Assembly (NCBI RefSeq): GCF_007997215.1
Contig: NZ_VORW01000025.1
Location: 1 to 57,128, forward strand
Origin: Algoriphagus aquimarinus
Lineage (GTDB): Bacteria > Bacteroidota > Bacteroidia > Cytophagales > Cyclobacteriaceae
DNA length: 57,128 nt
Reading direction: 5' to 3'
The notes below the pieces were generated by a model, which saw only the letters and a list, made by a program, of their open reading frames with translations, did no database searches and was not told the origin of the DNA. Of the stretch, positions 8,977 to 18,300 are shown one piece after another. How positions within the stretch are numbered: position 1 is the stretch's first letter; every line of letters begins with the position of its first letter. The position numbers and the translations under genes were made by a program.

Positions 8977-9574
8977 AGGTAAAAATTATTAGATTAATAG
9001 TAAAATATCCTTTAACAATGAAGTGCTATGCACGCTCTTAGATTGAGGTTTTGCCAGATTTTTAAGAGTGAGATGAGAAAAAATCATCTCGGAATTATCA
9101 AAAATCAATTGACAGTCTAGCCCTACATGCTAGTGACGTCAATCCGAAAACTCCTTACAAATTAAAATTTATTGGGCATAAAAAATCATAAACACCAAAT
9201 AATCTGATGCATATAGAATTTTCTGCAGTGATGTGGATATTTCTATCTCCTTTGGTGGACGGTACTAGTCCACAAAAAATAATATGTGTATTCGGACACC
9301 TGCACGTATGTTCAATCAGGCTTCGACTTGGTTCGACGAGCTCACCAACCGGCGCTCAGCCTCCGGTCAATTTTGGCTTAAAGGGAGAGGGAGGGAATGC
9401 GGCGGTGCCGCATTCCCTCCCTCTCCCTAGACTTTAAACTTAAATTCGGTCCCTGAGCGCACTCGAAGGGAAAGGTATTCAAAATATTATTTTGGTAGGT
9501 GCATTCAAGCGAATACACACAAAAAATAAAGTCACATCTACTACTAAATATTAAGTATTTGATCTTGCCAAATT
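8977..9574. other. 600-bp intergenic region with palindromic element
   Basis: No gene is supported here; both open stretches that cross it read through the palindrome and lack family features. It carries the leader of the CHAT gene, with a small hairpin at 9070-9076/9084-9090 (GAGATGA, 7-nt loop, TCATCTC) about 100 bp before that start. It also holds the REP/BIME-like element described separately. Confidence 0.6.
9321..9470. repeat. REP/BIME-like multi-stem palindromic element
   Basis: A central perfect inverted repeat of 22 bp (arms 9382-9403 and 9407-9428, loop GGT) reads GGGAGAGGGAGGGAATGCGG on its left arm. It is nested inside an outer pair GCGCTCAG (9352-9359) / CTGAGCGC (9453-9460) and a further pair CTTCGA (9321-9326) / TCGAAG (9463-9468). 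The outer GAGCGCACTCGAAGGG-like text resembles dispersed REP sequences often seen between genes in Bacteroidota. GC content is well above that of the surrounding intergenic DNA. It lies between the stop of the porin-like gene and the CHAT gene. No transposase is nearby. Confidence 0.7.
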
Positions 9575-10147
9575 CTAAAAAGAGTAACCTAGCCCTACCC
9601 CAGCGAATAAAGGCCAAAACCCATTGTTGTTGAAAATTGGATTCAGATTGATTTTCCACATAAATCCGCCATCAGTCGGTACTCTACGGTATCCAAAATT
9701 CAAAACCCCCATAACCGATGGAGATCCGTCTATATCTAGTATGAATGCTGTTCCTGAATTACTATTTGAGGTTGGGTTGCAGATGTAATTACCGTTTTGA
9801 TCTGTGTAGCAATTGTTGTACTCATAAACCTCATTCTTAAAGGCAAGGAAAGTAGCTCCAAAACCCATCTCAAAGAAATGATTACCCTTTCCGTATAATT
9901 TATTCACCATTACAGGAAGTGAAAAAAACGAATCTCCTTCCAATGCATATCCTCCAAAACCAAGTCTCATTCCCCATGAATCCATTCTGGTTTTATCAAA
10001 GCGAAAATCATAATTGAAACTATATGGAAGCCCAGGCCCTCCTAATTCAATAAAAATAGCTTGAGTTGCTGGTTTGGTTTCAGTATCCTGAGCAAGTGCG
10101 ATTTGGCCGAAAAGAAGAAGGAAGAAGGCAAATAATAGAGCTTTCAT
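9575..10147 (-). CDS. Outer-membrane beta-barrel protein (porin family)
   Basis: This 190-residue protein starts with a signal peptide (MKALLFAFFLLLFGQIALAQ). The mature part alternates hydrophobic and polar residues in strands rich in aromatic residues and glycine, and the final strand ends LFAGVGLGYSF with a C-terminal phenylalanine, the usual beta-barrel assembly signal. The size fits an 8-stranded barrel of the OmpA-N / outer-membrane protein beta-barrel type. A pair of cysteines at ~115-125 (NNCYTDQNGNYICN) may form a disulphide in a loop. No enzyme motif is present. Function is unknown; a structural or small-porin role is possible. It is transcribed alone, head-to-head with the following hydrolase gene. 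Confidence 0.75.
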   Translation of the reverse strand: MKALLFAFFLLLFGQIALAQDTETKPATQAIFIELGGPGLPYSFNYDFRFDKTRMDSWGMRLGFGGYALEGDSFFSLPVMVNKLYGKGNHFFEMGFGATFLAFKNEVYEYNNCYTDQNGNYICNPTSNSNSGTAFILDIDGSPSVMGVLNFGYRRVPTDGGFMWKINLNPIFNNNGFWPLFAGVGLGYSF

Positions 10148-10327
10148 AAAAGTTGGTTTAAGATTAATTAATACGAATTAACGCTTTTCGAACTAATTTG
10201 ATGTTTAGATTTGATTAAATTTTACACATTCTTAGGTCTAACTAGCCCAAAACTATTCTTTCTCTTAAAAACGGAACCGAAAAAGTTTTAGAATCAACTT
10301 CTCCTGTACTTTTAACAAACTGATTAT

Positions 10328-11395
10328 ATGCTACGAAAAATACTCCTCGGCATCTTTGCTGCTGCAATGGTTCTCGCAATTGTTTATATGCTAGGTCCGA
10401 AGGTGCAACCTCAAGAGCTCACTATAGAATTCCCGGAGGTGCCTACTCGACTGGCTGAACTTCGTAGCTACGTGCAGCAAAGAGAGGACTCCGTGATTGG
10501 CCTAAAACAAGGTAATGAAGCCTATATCGTATGGGCAGACAGTTTAAATAAGAGAAAAACGCCCTACTCTATTGTGTATATTCATGGGTTTGGTGCAAGT
10601 CCTATGGAAGGAGATCCCGTACATAGATTTCTTGCAGCTCATTTCGGAGCAAATCTTTTTGTCACAAGACTCCCAGATCATGGAATAAGAAGAGAAAATG
10701 GGATGGAATACATGAGCGCACAGGCATTGGCCAATGCGGCCGGAGAAGCATACCAGATTGGTAAAAGCCTTGGAGATGAAGTGATCGTGGTAGGTACATC
10801 AATGGGAGGAGCATTGACTTTGCTTTTGGCTAGTCAGCAGCCTGACATCAAAGCAGTAGCAGTCTATTCTCCTGCCGTGAGAGATTATGGTGAAAAGCTT
10901 TCTGCATTTTTCTCACCTTGGATGGAAAAAATGATGGAGATGACGATGATGAAGAAGAAAATGATTCATCAGCCACGGGAAGGTGAGAAAGCCATGTATT
11001 GGTCTGAGGACTATCACATCAATGCTTATGAAAGTCTAGCAATCGTCATGTATAGCAACATGAACGAAAACACCTTCAAAAAAATCAAGCAACCTCTATT
11101 TTTAGCCTACTATTATAAGGACAATGAAACCCAAGATATGGTCGTATCAGTACCCAAAATGAAGGAAATGTTTGAGCAGATTTCTACACCTGCAGAATTG
11201 AAACGTGAGAAAGCATTTCCAAATGCTGGCGATCACGTGATAGGAAGTTCTATCACTTCAGGAGATTGGGAAGGGGTACTTTTCAGCACAATAGATTTCT
11301 TAGAAAATGTGGTGAAAATCCCTGCCAAACCTGAGTTTGAGGAAAAAGTAGACGAGTTGTTGGAAGTGCAAGAATCCATGGGGAAATTGAAGTAA
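10328..11395 (+). CDS. Membrane-anchored alpha/beta hydrolase (esterase-like)
   Basis: This 355-residue protein has an N-terminal hydrophobic segment (residues 4-23), probably a signal anchor or uncleaved signal placing the enzyme in the periplasm. The alpha/beta-hydrolase core shows the oxyanion motif VYIHGFGASP (~83-92), the nucleophile elbow GTSMGG with Ser158, and a late NAGDHVIGSS motif (~300) supplying the catalytic His. This arrangement matches carboxylesterase/monoacylglycerol-lipase-like enzymes. A Met/Lys-rich stretch (MEKMMEMTMMKKKM, ~198-212) in the cap region is unusual. The substrate is unknown. A strong hairpin terminator follows the stop directly, so it is a single-gene unit. 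Confidence 0.85.
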   Translation: MLRKILLGIFAAAMVLAIVYMLGPKVQPQELTIEFPEVPTRLAELRSYVQQREDSVIGLKQGNEAYIVWADSLNKRKTPYSIVYIHGFGASPMEGDPVHRFLAAHFGANLFVTRLPDHGIRRENGMEYMSAQALANAAGEAYQIGKSLGDEVIVVGTSMGGALTLLLASQQPDIKAVAVYSPAVRDYGEKLSAFFSPWMEKMMEMTMMKKKMIHQPREGEKAMYWSEDYHINAYESLAIVMYSNMNENTFKKIKQPLFLAYYYKDNETQDMVVSVPKMKEMFEQISTPAELKREKAFPNAGDHVIGSSITSGDWEGVLFSTIDFLENVVKIPAKPEFEEKVDELLEVQESMGKLK

Positions 11396-11397
11396 TG

Positions 11398-11437
11398 AAA
11401 AGAGGTCATGTTTTACACATGACCTCTTTTATTTTTT
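11398..11437 (+). terminator. Intrinsic terminator after hydrolase gene
   Basis: A perfect 13-bp stem AAAAGAGGTCATG / CATGACCTCTTTT (11398-11410 and 11418-11430) with a 7-nt loop is followed by ATTTTTT. It ends transcription of the plus-strand hydrolase and, being symmetric with A-rich and T-rich flanks, may also serve the converging minus-strand esterase that stops at 11458. Confidence 0.88.
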
Positions 11438-11457
11438 ACTGGGTTTTTTCGAATCTC

Positions 11458-13359
11458 TCATTCAAATTTCGCTCGAAAAGGTACGGCTGGTAAATTCAAA
11501 TTATTTGTCAGGTTGACTTCTGGATTATCAGCCCAGGCGTAACGAATCTCTCCAGACTCCATTCCGGCTGGCAGCGTAATCTTCACTGATTCCTTGTCTG
11601 AGATCGATGCCTCTGCTTGTTGAAAGTCCCCTCCTTCTTTTCCTACTATAAATCCCTTCACTGCACCACCATCATTCAATTTGAGTCCATCCCCAACAGA
11701 TTTGAATTTTAACAGCAACACATTTTCTTGTCTAATAAGTGAGTCAAATTGTGGACCTGATGCAAGATTTTTATCACCAAAAGCGACTTTTTTAGCTTGT
11801 AGCCAAAGTCTCTCAGCTACATCTTTTTTGTTTTTGGGATGAATATCACCGGCTTCTCCTATATCGATGATTGTCGCCATTCCAGTCTTTGGTAGTTCTA
11901 AAGTCTGAGTTTGCGCATCTCTCAAATATGCCCAATCACTCTCTGCTTGTAGTTCTTTCCGCTCCATGAAATTCGCCAACTGCACGAACAAGAAAGGGAA
12001 ATCACCCATACCCCAGTCCTCTCTCCAGTTTTTAATCATGGTAGTGAAAAGCATTTTATATTCCTCATGACGTCCGGCATTGCTTTCTCCCTGATACCAA
12101 ATAGCACCTTTAATAGAGTAATTGGTGATCGGAACTATCATTGCATTATACATCATACCAGGCATCCAATTGTACCATTCCACTTTAGGGAGATGAGGCT
12201 CAACAGTAGAATTAGAATACTTCCAGGTGCCTTCCAGAGAGATCTTATTTCCTGACTCCAGCAAATACATTTCACCTTCTTGGCCTATTCTTGGTTGATT
12301 ATCCCAGGTATTGACCGCTCTAATAGAGAGTACATTGCTTCCTTTTAAGAGCATATCGCTTGGGATTTCCACATCAGGCATGGAAGCGCCCCAGTCTTTG
12401 AAATGCAACAATTTTCCATTTAAGTACACATATGCCATTTGATCCAAATACGGCAAATGCAGCGATACATTTTCAGTATCAGAAACCGTGAACTTCTTAC
12501 GTACCCATGCGATATGTTGCAAGGGATTACCCTGAGGAAGACTGATACTTCTCCAGTTCGAATCGTCATAGGAAATTGAAGTAGCTTTCAATACAGCCAG
12601 AGAATCCGGGGTTTTCGCCATAGAATCACGCAGTTGACTATTGGATTCATTCTCTTTCAGCTTAGCATCCCAACTCTCGTTGTTTTTGATGATATCATTA
12701 GCTTGCTCATTAAATGAACCTTCCATCTTTGCGAGGATTTCCACATCTGTCCATCCTTCTACGGGAGTCCCGCCCCAGTTTGACTCTATGATCCCTACAG
12801 GCACTTTCTTTTCCTGATTATTTAGCTTCGCAAAAAACCATGCTATTGCCGAAAAATCCTTCATATTAACTGAATCAGCTACTTTCCACTCTCCACCTAC
12901 CACATCGTCTAGTTTTACAGCGCTGTAAGATCGTGGTACTTTGAAAAAACGAATCTGAGGATTGCCTCCTTCAGCAAATTCCTTTTCAGCTCCTATCACT
13001 TGGGATTTCAGAATCCATTCCATATTGGATTGTCCGCCAGCCACCCAGACATCACCTATATATACATCGGTGACTTTTTGCTTATTTACTTCCAGCACAA
13101 AAGGTCCTCCAGCTGGTAACTTAGGCAGTTTAAGAATCCAAGTACTGTCAGGCTCTACAGTTCCGCTGGTCACTGCTCCTGCAAGACTTACACGTACATT
13201 TTTCCCTGGAATACCTCTTCCCCAAACAGAGATAGCCTCATCGCGCTGTACGACCATTCCATCTCCAAATAGCTTAGGCAGGGACACCTGTGAATCAAAT
13301 TTTGAGGACTCGCAGGCAAAAAGGAGAAGAAGGGTAAATAGTTTCCAGGTATGTTTCAT
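11458..13359 (-). CDS. Sialate O-acetylesterase-like carbohydrate esterase (SGNH)
   Basis: A lipoprotein signal (MKHTWKLFTLLLLFACESS, Cys16) heads a 633-residue SIAE-type esterase. The SGNH block I is VWVAGGQSNMEW with Ser111. GAIWYQGESNAGR lies near residue 420, and the late catalytic Asp-x-His is in EAGDIHPKNK (~503). A jelly-roll insertion resembling GH2 sugar-binding domains occupies ~265-370 (WVRKKF, AYVYLNGKLL), as is usual in this family. Such enzymes remove O-acetyl groups from sialic acid or from plant polysaccharides such as xylan, xyloglucan or glucomannan. Given the neighbouring GH9, GH5 and xylose genes, deacetylation of a plant hemicellulose is the more likely role; that is inference. 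It is predicted to be anchored in the outer or inner membrane facing the periplasm or surface. Confidence 0.88.
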   Translation of the reverse strand: MKHTWKLFTLLLLFACESSKFDSQVSLPKLFGDGMVVQRDEAISVWGRGIPGKNVRVSLAGAVTSGTVEPDSTWILKLPKLPAGGPFVLEVNKQKVTDVYIGDVWVAGGQSNMEWILKSQVIGAEKEFAEGGNPQIRFFKVPRSYSAVKLDDVVGGEWKVADSVNMKDFSAIAWFFAKLNNQEKKVPVGIIESNWGGTPVEGWTDVEILAKMEGSFNEQANDIIKNNESWDAKLKENESNSQLRDSMAKTPDSLAVLKATSISYDDSNWRSISLPQGNPLQHIAWVRKKFTVSDTENVSLHLPYLDQMAYVYLNGKLLHFKDWGASMPDVEIPSDMLLKGSNVLSIRAVNTWDNQPRIGQEGEMYLLESGNKISLEGTWKYSNSTVEPHLPKVEWYNWMPGMMYNAMIVPITNYSIKGAIWYQGESNAGRHEEYKMLFTTMIKNWREDWGMGDFPFLFVQLANFMERKELQAESDWAYLRDAQTQTLELPKTGMATIIDIGEAGDIHPKNKKDVAERLWLQAKKVAFGDKNLASGPQFDSLIRQENVLLLKFKSVGDGLKLNDGGAVKGFIVGKEGGDFQQAEASISDKESVKITLPAGMESGEIRYAWADNPEVNLTNNLNLPAVPFRAKFE

Positions 13360-13460
13360 AGGGCAAGATTAATTCTTGTGGGAAATTGCCTAAAAAATCT
13401 GAAACATCTAAGCATAATACCGTTCGTTATGAAGCTAGTAGCTTAATTTCTATGCTTTAT

Positions 13461-13502
13461 CCAAAGGAAGACTTTAGGTGGAAGACCGAAGTCTAACTTT
13501 GG
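13461..13502 (-). terminator. Possible hairpin terminator after GH9
   Basis: An imperfect hairpin pairs CCAAAG (13461-13466) with CTTTGG (13497-13502) and, inside it, AGACTT with AAGTCT. It sits ~50 bp past the GH9 stop on the minus strand. No proper U-tract follows, so it may only be a weak terminator or mRNA-end structure. Confidence 0.35.
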
Positions 13503-13547
13503 GACTTACGAGATTGTGCCAGTGCGATATTGAAATCCTTTTGAAAC

Positions 13548-15296
13548 TTACTGACTTATGGCTTCTAATGAATTTGCTAAATAGGCAAAAGGAGCATTCC
13601 AGTTAATTGCAATTTCGTTGGAAGCATAGCTGCAGCTTTCGTCAGTATAGGACTCATCAGCAAAGGAACTGCTGTAAGTACATCCATCTTGCTGTCCAGG
13701 GTTTGGTCCGCCCACAATAAATCCTGGCAAAGGTGGTAAATCAGGTCTTGATACAGCTAATCTATGATGAGGATGAAGAGGTGTTTTACTTCCAAAGCCC
13801 GTGACATAAGAATAGCCTGTAGCATTTCTCCCTAAAATATAATCCAAATTATCATAGGCACCATCCAAAAATGCACGCTCACCACTTTGCTTATAAGCAT
13901 ATAGCAAGAGTATCCCTTGATTGGCAGCAACAGCAGTAGAGCCCCATTTAAAATTGGTCTCATTAGTCTCAATTGGACTTTGAAATGCCTTACTAGCTAC
14001 TCCCTCAAGTTGAGTTCTGGCGCCAGCCAGCAGATTTATTTTAAGAACTGCCATCCATTCTTGAGGAAAAAGAGTAATGCTGTCTTGATGCCTGAGTAAG
14101 GAATAGTAACCTAGCCAAGAGACTTGATTCCACGATGGGAGTTTAAAGCTCTGATCTGCATCAGCCAATTCTTCCCAGTATATCAAATTATGCGTTGTGA
14201 CAAACAGCTCTGAGGCCGCCCAAATACGTTCATCTGTCGCACTAAAATCTCCATAGGCGCCTGTTACCACATCTGGATCAAAAGCCTCGTTCATTACATT
14301 TTGGTTGTACAGCACTTCGGGATTTGTTTTCGCCCAGTTCCATGCTTTTTCAGCAGCTTTCAAATAGGTGACTGATTCTTCAGGAAAGTAGGATTTGTAA
14401 ACGCGGGAAGCTTGAGCCATCACTGCAGCAAAGTCCAATGTTGCCGTCGTGCTTTTAGCTACCATATATCGCTGCGAAACAGCCAAATGTGGCTCTACCA
14501 TTCCTTCAAATTTGGCAGTGGTAAGCTTATGATAAACTCCTCCATCACCTGCATCCTGCATGGTGATCATCCAATCCAGATTCCATCGGATCTCATCCAA
14601 TAAATCCGGAATCTGATTTCCGGACTCAGGAATATTCAATTCTAGTTTTTGAAAATAACCTGGGTAATCCTCGTAAAGAGACAGCAGTGTCCCGACTGTG
14701 ATTCCAGAGTTTACCACATATTTATTATAATCACCGGCATCATACCAGCCAAATGGCGAGGAAACTAAATCCCCTGCTTTTCTAGTATCTGAAACTGCCG
14801 AAGGATGAATCATCACCTGATCGTCTGGATGTCCTAGCCGTCTTGCCCAGATTCCTGCCTGAGCTTTATCCAATTCAATACCCGCACGCTGGAAGTAGAA
14901 AGCTTTAAGACTAGCTTTCCCTAGTTGTTCATTCACGTGCTCAGCAATCTCAAATGGGTAAGATTTACTTACTCCCGTCAATACAAACACATATTTACCA
15001 GCTTGGCTAAATTCAGAGAAATCAGCCACTCTCGAACTTTTTCCAGAAAGTGTCTTGGTAGTCTTCTTGGCTAATTTCCCTTCGAAGACAACGTCCCTTG
15101 TATCTAAATCCCAAATCACAAAGTCTTCTACATCTTCATGATTTAAGATCACTGCGATTTTTTGTTGCTCAGGATAAAAGCCAATCTGGTTAAGACGAAT
15201 TGATTCATCAACAGGTAGATTTGCATCTATCATTGGAGCTTTACAAGCCCATTGGATCAAAAGCAAACCAAAGAATATTAAATACCTACTTTTCAT
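13548..15296 (-). CDS. GH9 glycoside hydrolase (endo-glucanase type), lipoprotein
   Basis: I choose the ATG at 15296 over the longer frame that begins with TTG at 15347, because it puts a lipoprotein signal (MKSRYLIFFGLLLIQWACKA) at the N-terminus. The protein is ~582 residues. An Ig-like cellulase N-terminal domain (~residues 25-115: RLNQIGFYPEQQKIAV) precedes the GH9 (alpha/alpha)6 barrel. The catalytic-base motif GWYDAGDYNKYV is near residue 185. The late signatures are YILGRNATGYSYVTGFG, HPHHRLAVSR and SNEIAINWNAP, whose Glu is the general acid. GH9 enzymes with this Ig domain cleave beta-1,4-glucans or act on cello-oligosaccharides from an end. It lies 47 bp after the CRTAC1-like gene and is probably co-transcribed with it. 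Confidence 0.93.
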   Translation of the reverse strand: MKSRYLIFFGLLLIQWACKAPMIDANLPVDESIRLNQIGFYPEQQKIAVILNHEDVEDFVIWDLDTRDVVFEGKLAKKTTKTLSGKSSRVADFSEFSQAGKYVFVLTGVSKSYPFEIAEHVNEQLGKASLKAFYFQRAGIELDKAQAGIWARRLGHPDDQVMIHPSAVSDTRKAGDLVSSPFGWYDAGDYNKYVVNSGITVGTLLSLYEDYPGYFQKLELNIPESGNQIPDLLDEIRWNLDWMITMQDAGDGGVYHKLTTAKFEGMVEPHLAVSQRYMVAKSTTATLDFAAVMAQASRVYKSYFPEESVTYLKAAEKAWNWAKTNPEVLYNQNVMNEAFDPDVVTGAYGDFSATDERIWAASELFVTTHNLIYWEELADADQSFKLPSWNQVSWLGYYSLLRHQDSITLFPQEWMAVLKINLLAGARTQLEGVASKAFQSPIETNETNFKWGSTAVAANQGILLLYAYKQSGERAFLDGAYDNLDYILGRNATGYSYVTGFGSKTPLHPHHRLAVSRPDLPPLPGFIVGGPNPGQQDGCTYSSSFADESYTDESCSYASNEIAINWNAPFAYLANSLEAISQ

Positions 15297-15343
15297 ATTA
15301 CTTAACAAGTTGAATTTCAATTTTTTACTAGTAAATATTTTAA

Positions 15344-18300
15344 TCAATACGCGTACTTAAAAACGCCATCATTCGGTACACCTATCCAGATTAGATTACC
15401 GATTGTAACTACAGCGCTAATATTAGATCTAAGCTGAATCCCCGCTTTATTCGGCTCAACAAGATCCCATTTTCCTTGAGAATTCTTATGTAGCAACCAG
15501 CCCGGATTTGCATCTAGTCTACCGATTTTTAGCCTTGCATTTTCTTGATTTCCGAGAAGCAACAAATCAAAACCTTGGGCTGACTTCAAAGCAGCAATCG
15601 CCTGAATTGGGGAAGATTGAACAAGTATTGGTAAGCTTACTTCCTCGAAAACACCATTCCTTAAAGTGTACATTTTCGTCTCAAGGGTTTGCACCTCTAT
15701 TTTTCTAGCTTTTTCCAACTCTTGTGGAGTCAGAATATCCTGAATCTTTGCTTTGGAGAACTTTTCATGAGTAGGGAAAAGCGCCTTCTTTTTATATAGC
15801 TGAGCTGCTAGCTCGTCTCGGGAAAAGAAAGGATATTCCTCACCCATCACAGGGAAAGTCATTAGTGGATCGATGGATCCGTTAGTATCAAAATCTTCGA
15901 AATAGATTCGAACTGGATTATTTGCATCAGTTTGCAACCGTGAATTCAAGCCCCAATTCCCCGATAGCAATTCAGGATTCCCATCCTCATCCAGATCCTG
16001 AATGAGTATAGATGACCAAAGACCAGATTTCCCCCCAGGTAGAAATTCTTCTGAGCGATCTTGAATCTTCCCATCAATTAAGCTTAGTATTCGGATTCTA
16101 TCAAACTCAGATGCTACTATCAACTCATCCAATCCATCTTGGTCTAGATCATAAGTTTGGGAAGCTTTCACTCTGGAGATATTTTCAAGAGAAATAGGCG
16201 TAAAAACCCCCTTTCCTCCATTTATCCAAACTTGGCTAGGAACAGATTGCGGCCATCTTCCAGGTACATAGCCTGAACCTACAAATAGATCATCCAGTCC
16301 ATCGCCATTTGCATCCCATGCAGTTACATTCTCCGAAGGAAGTACACCAAAATCCATCTTGGATTCGGTGAAAACTCCTTTTCCATCATTGATCAAAAGC
16401 ACATCTTGCTGTCTGGAGTCTCTTTCGTCCAAATCAAAATATCCACCTTTGGCCACATAGAGATCTAAATCAGAATCTCCATCAGCATCAAAAGCCGTAA
16501 TGGAAGTGATGGTAGGAGAATCTGAAGTATATATTTGGTAATTATTCTTACCAGTTGAAATGCCTTCCTTCGAAACAGAAATCACTGTCGTACCATTCGC
16601 GATAATCACTTCTGACTCTCTATCCCCATTCAAATCAGCTTCAATCAGTGACACTTTCTCCTGTGAAAGACTATAGAGCAACTGAGACTGCCGCTTGAAA
16701 TCATTCGGAAGCACAGCTTTAGAGCCATTTGTATACTGCCCTAGCTGAGTGAATTTGTAAAGTTTCAGATTTTCTTCAGAAACTTCATTAACAGCATCAG
16801 CTTCAATTAATTCAAGAACCTGATTCACTTCTGGATTCTTAATTCTTGTGATCTTTCTATTCTTCCAGCGTACTTCTAAAGAGTCCACTTTTCCTTCTCC
16901 CAAACCAAAGTGCAAAACAGCACTTACGTTACCCTGATAGCCCTTGTAAATCTGCTGCTCCTGATAGTTGAGTTGGCCATTTTGATAGACACTTACTTTA
17001 GCTCCTACTCCGTCGGAATTTCCTTCCAAGCCTTTTAGTCTAAGCTGTATGTAATTCGAATTGCTAGTTTCCGAAGTTCGGTTTTTGAAAATCTGCGCCG
17101 GTTCATTCAGATTATTGATCACCAAATCCAGATCTCCATCCTGATCCAAATCCGCATAAACTGCTCCGTTGGAATTGCCAGGATTATTCAATCCCCAACT
17201 TTCGGATTGATTTTCAAATTGAATTCCGTTGATATTTCTAAAGCCATAATTACCAACTTTTGTAGCTGGCATTTTCTTGATCAATTCATTGATACCTTTG
17301 GCTGTGACTTTAGTGTTTTGAAGATATTCATTTCTATAATTGATGAAATCAAGATTTGTAAAATCCTTCAAAAACCCATTGCTGACGAACAGATCTGTAA
17401 AGCCATCGTTGTCAAAATCAGCAAATAATGGAGCCCAACTCCAGTCCGTGGCACTTATTCCAGCCAGTTGACCAATCTCCGAGAATGTCCCATCTCCATT
17501 ATTCAACTGAAGCATATTGCGCATCAACTGATGATGAAGTCCAGCCTCTAGAAATAAATTGTAATGCTCGTAGTTTTCAGGAGTGAAAAGCAACTTTTGT
17601 CTGGCATTATCTTCTGGAAGCATATCCAAACTGATCAAGTCAAGCTTGCCATCCCGATTGATATCGGCGGCATCCACTCCCATAGTGTATAGACTCGTAT
17701 GGCCGATTGCCTCTTTCACTTGATTGACAAAAGTGCCATCACCCTGATTGATGTAGAGGTAATCAGGTGCGGAATAGTCATTTCCCAGATATATATCAGG
17801 AAAACCATCTCCGTTAAAATCAGCAATAGAAGCGCCCAAACCGTAACTCAAACCTGTTTCAGTCAATCCAGACTCTTTGGTGGCATTCTTAAAAACCCCA
17901 TTATCATTACGATAAATCTTTGTACTGCTCATTGAGTCAGCTGAATTCAGCATCGTCTCGAAAGCATTGATGTTTAGGTAATTGAAAAGTTTAGGGTTGT
18001 GATTGAGCAGGAGCATATCCAAATCACCATCCAGATCTAGATCAGAAAAATAAGCGGAGGTACTGAAACCTGTATCATCCAATCCATAGTCTCCAGCCAT
18101 TTCCTTAAAAAATGGAATTCCTTGTCCATCCAATCCTTGATTAACAAAAAGTTGATTTCTTCGCAGCTCTTCTGGTAAATCTCCAGAATAACATACATAA
18201 ATATCTTTAAGGCCATCCCCGTTAATATCAACGATGGCTGTGCCTGTAGTCCAGGAGTTATCTCTTCCGCCTGTTCCTGTAGCCAAGGTAATGTCTCTAA

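Noticed and set aside
9255..9273. Hairpin GTGGAC/GTCCAC as a terminator or operator
   Set aside because: The 6-bp arms have a 7-nt loop. The A-run follows only on the plus strand, where no gene ends, and no T-run follows on the minus strand.
9207..9659. Two open frames crossing the intergenic region between the CHAT and porin-like genes
   Set aside because: Both read through the 22-bp palindrome, giving mirror-image Gly/Pro/Leu-rich ends, and have no signal, domain or start context; they are by-products of the repeat.
15297..15347. Longer GH9 start from TTG at 15347, overlapping the CRTAC1-like stop
   Set aside because: The added 17 residues (Lys/Phe/Asn-rich) would precede and spoil a clear lipoprotein signal beginning at the ATG at 15296.
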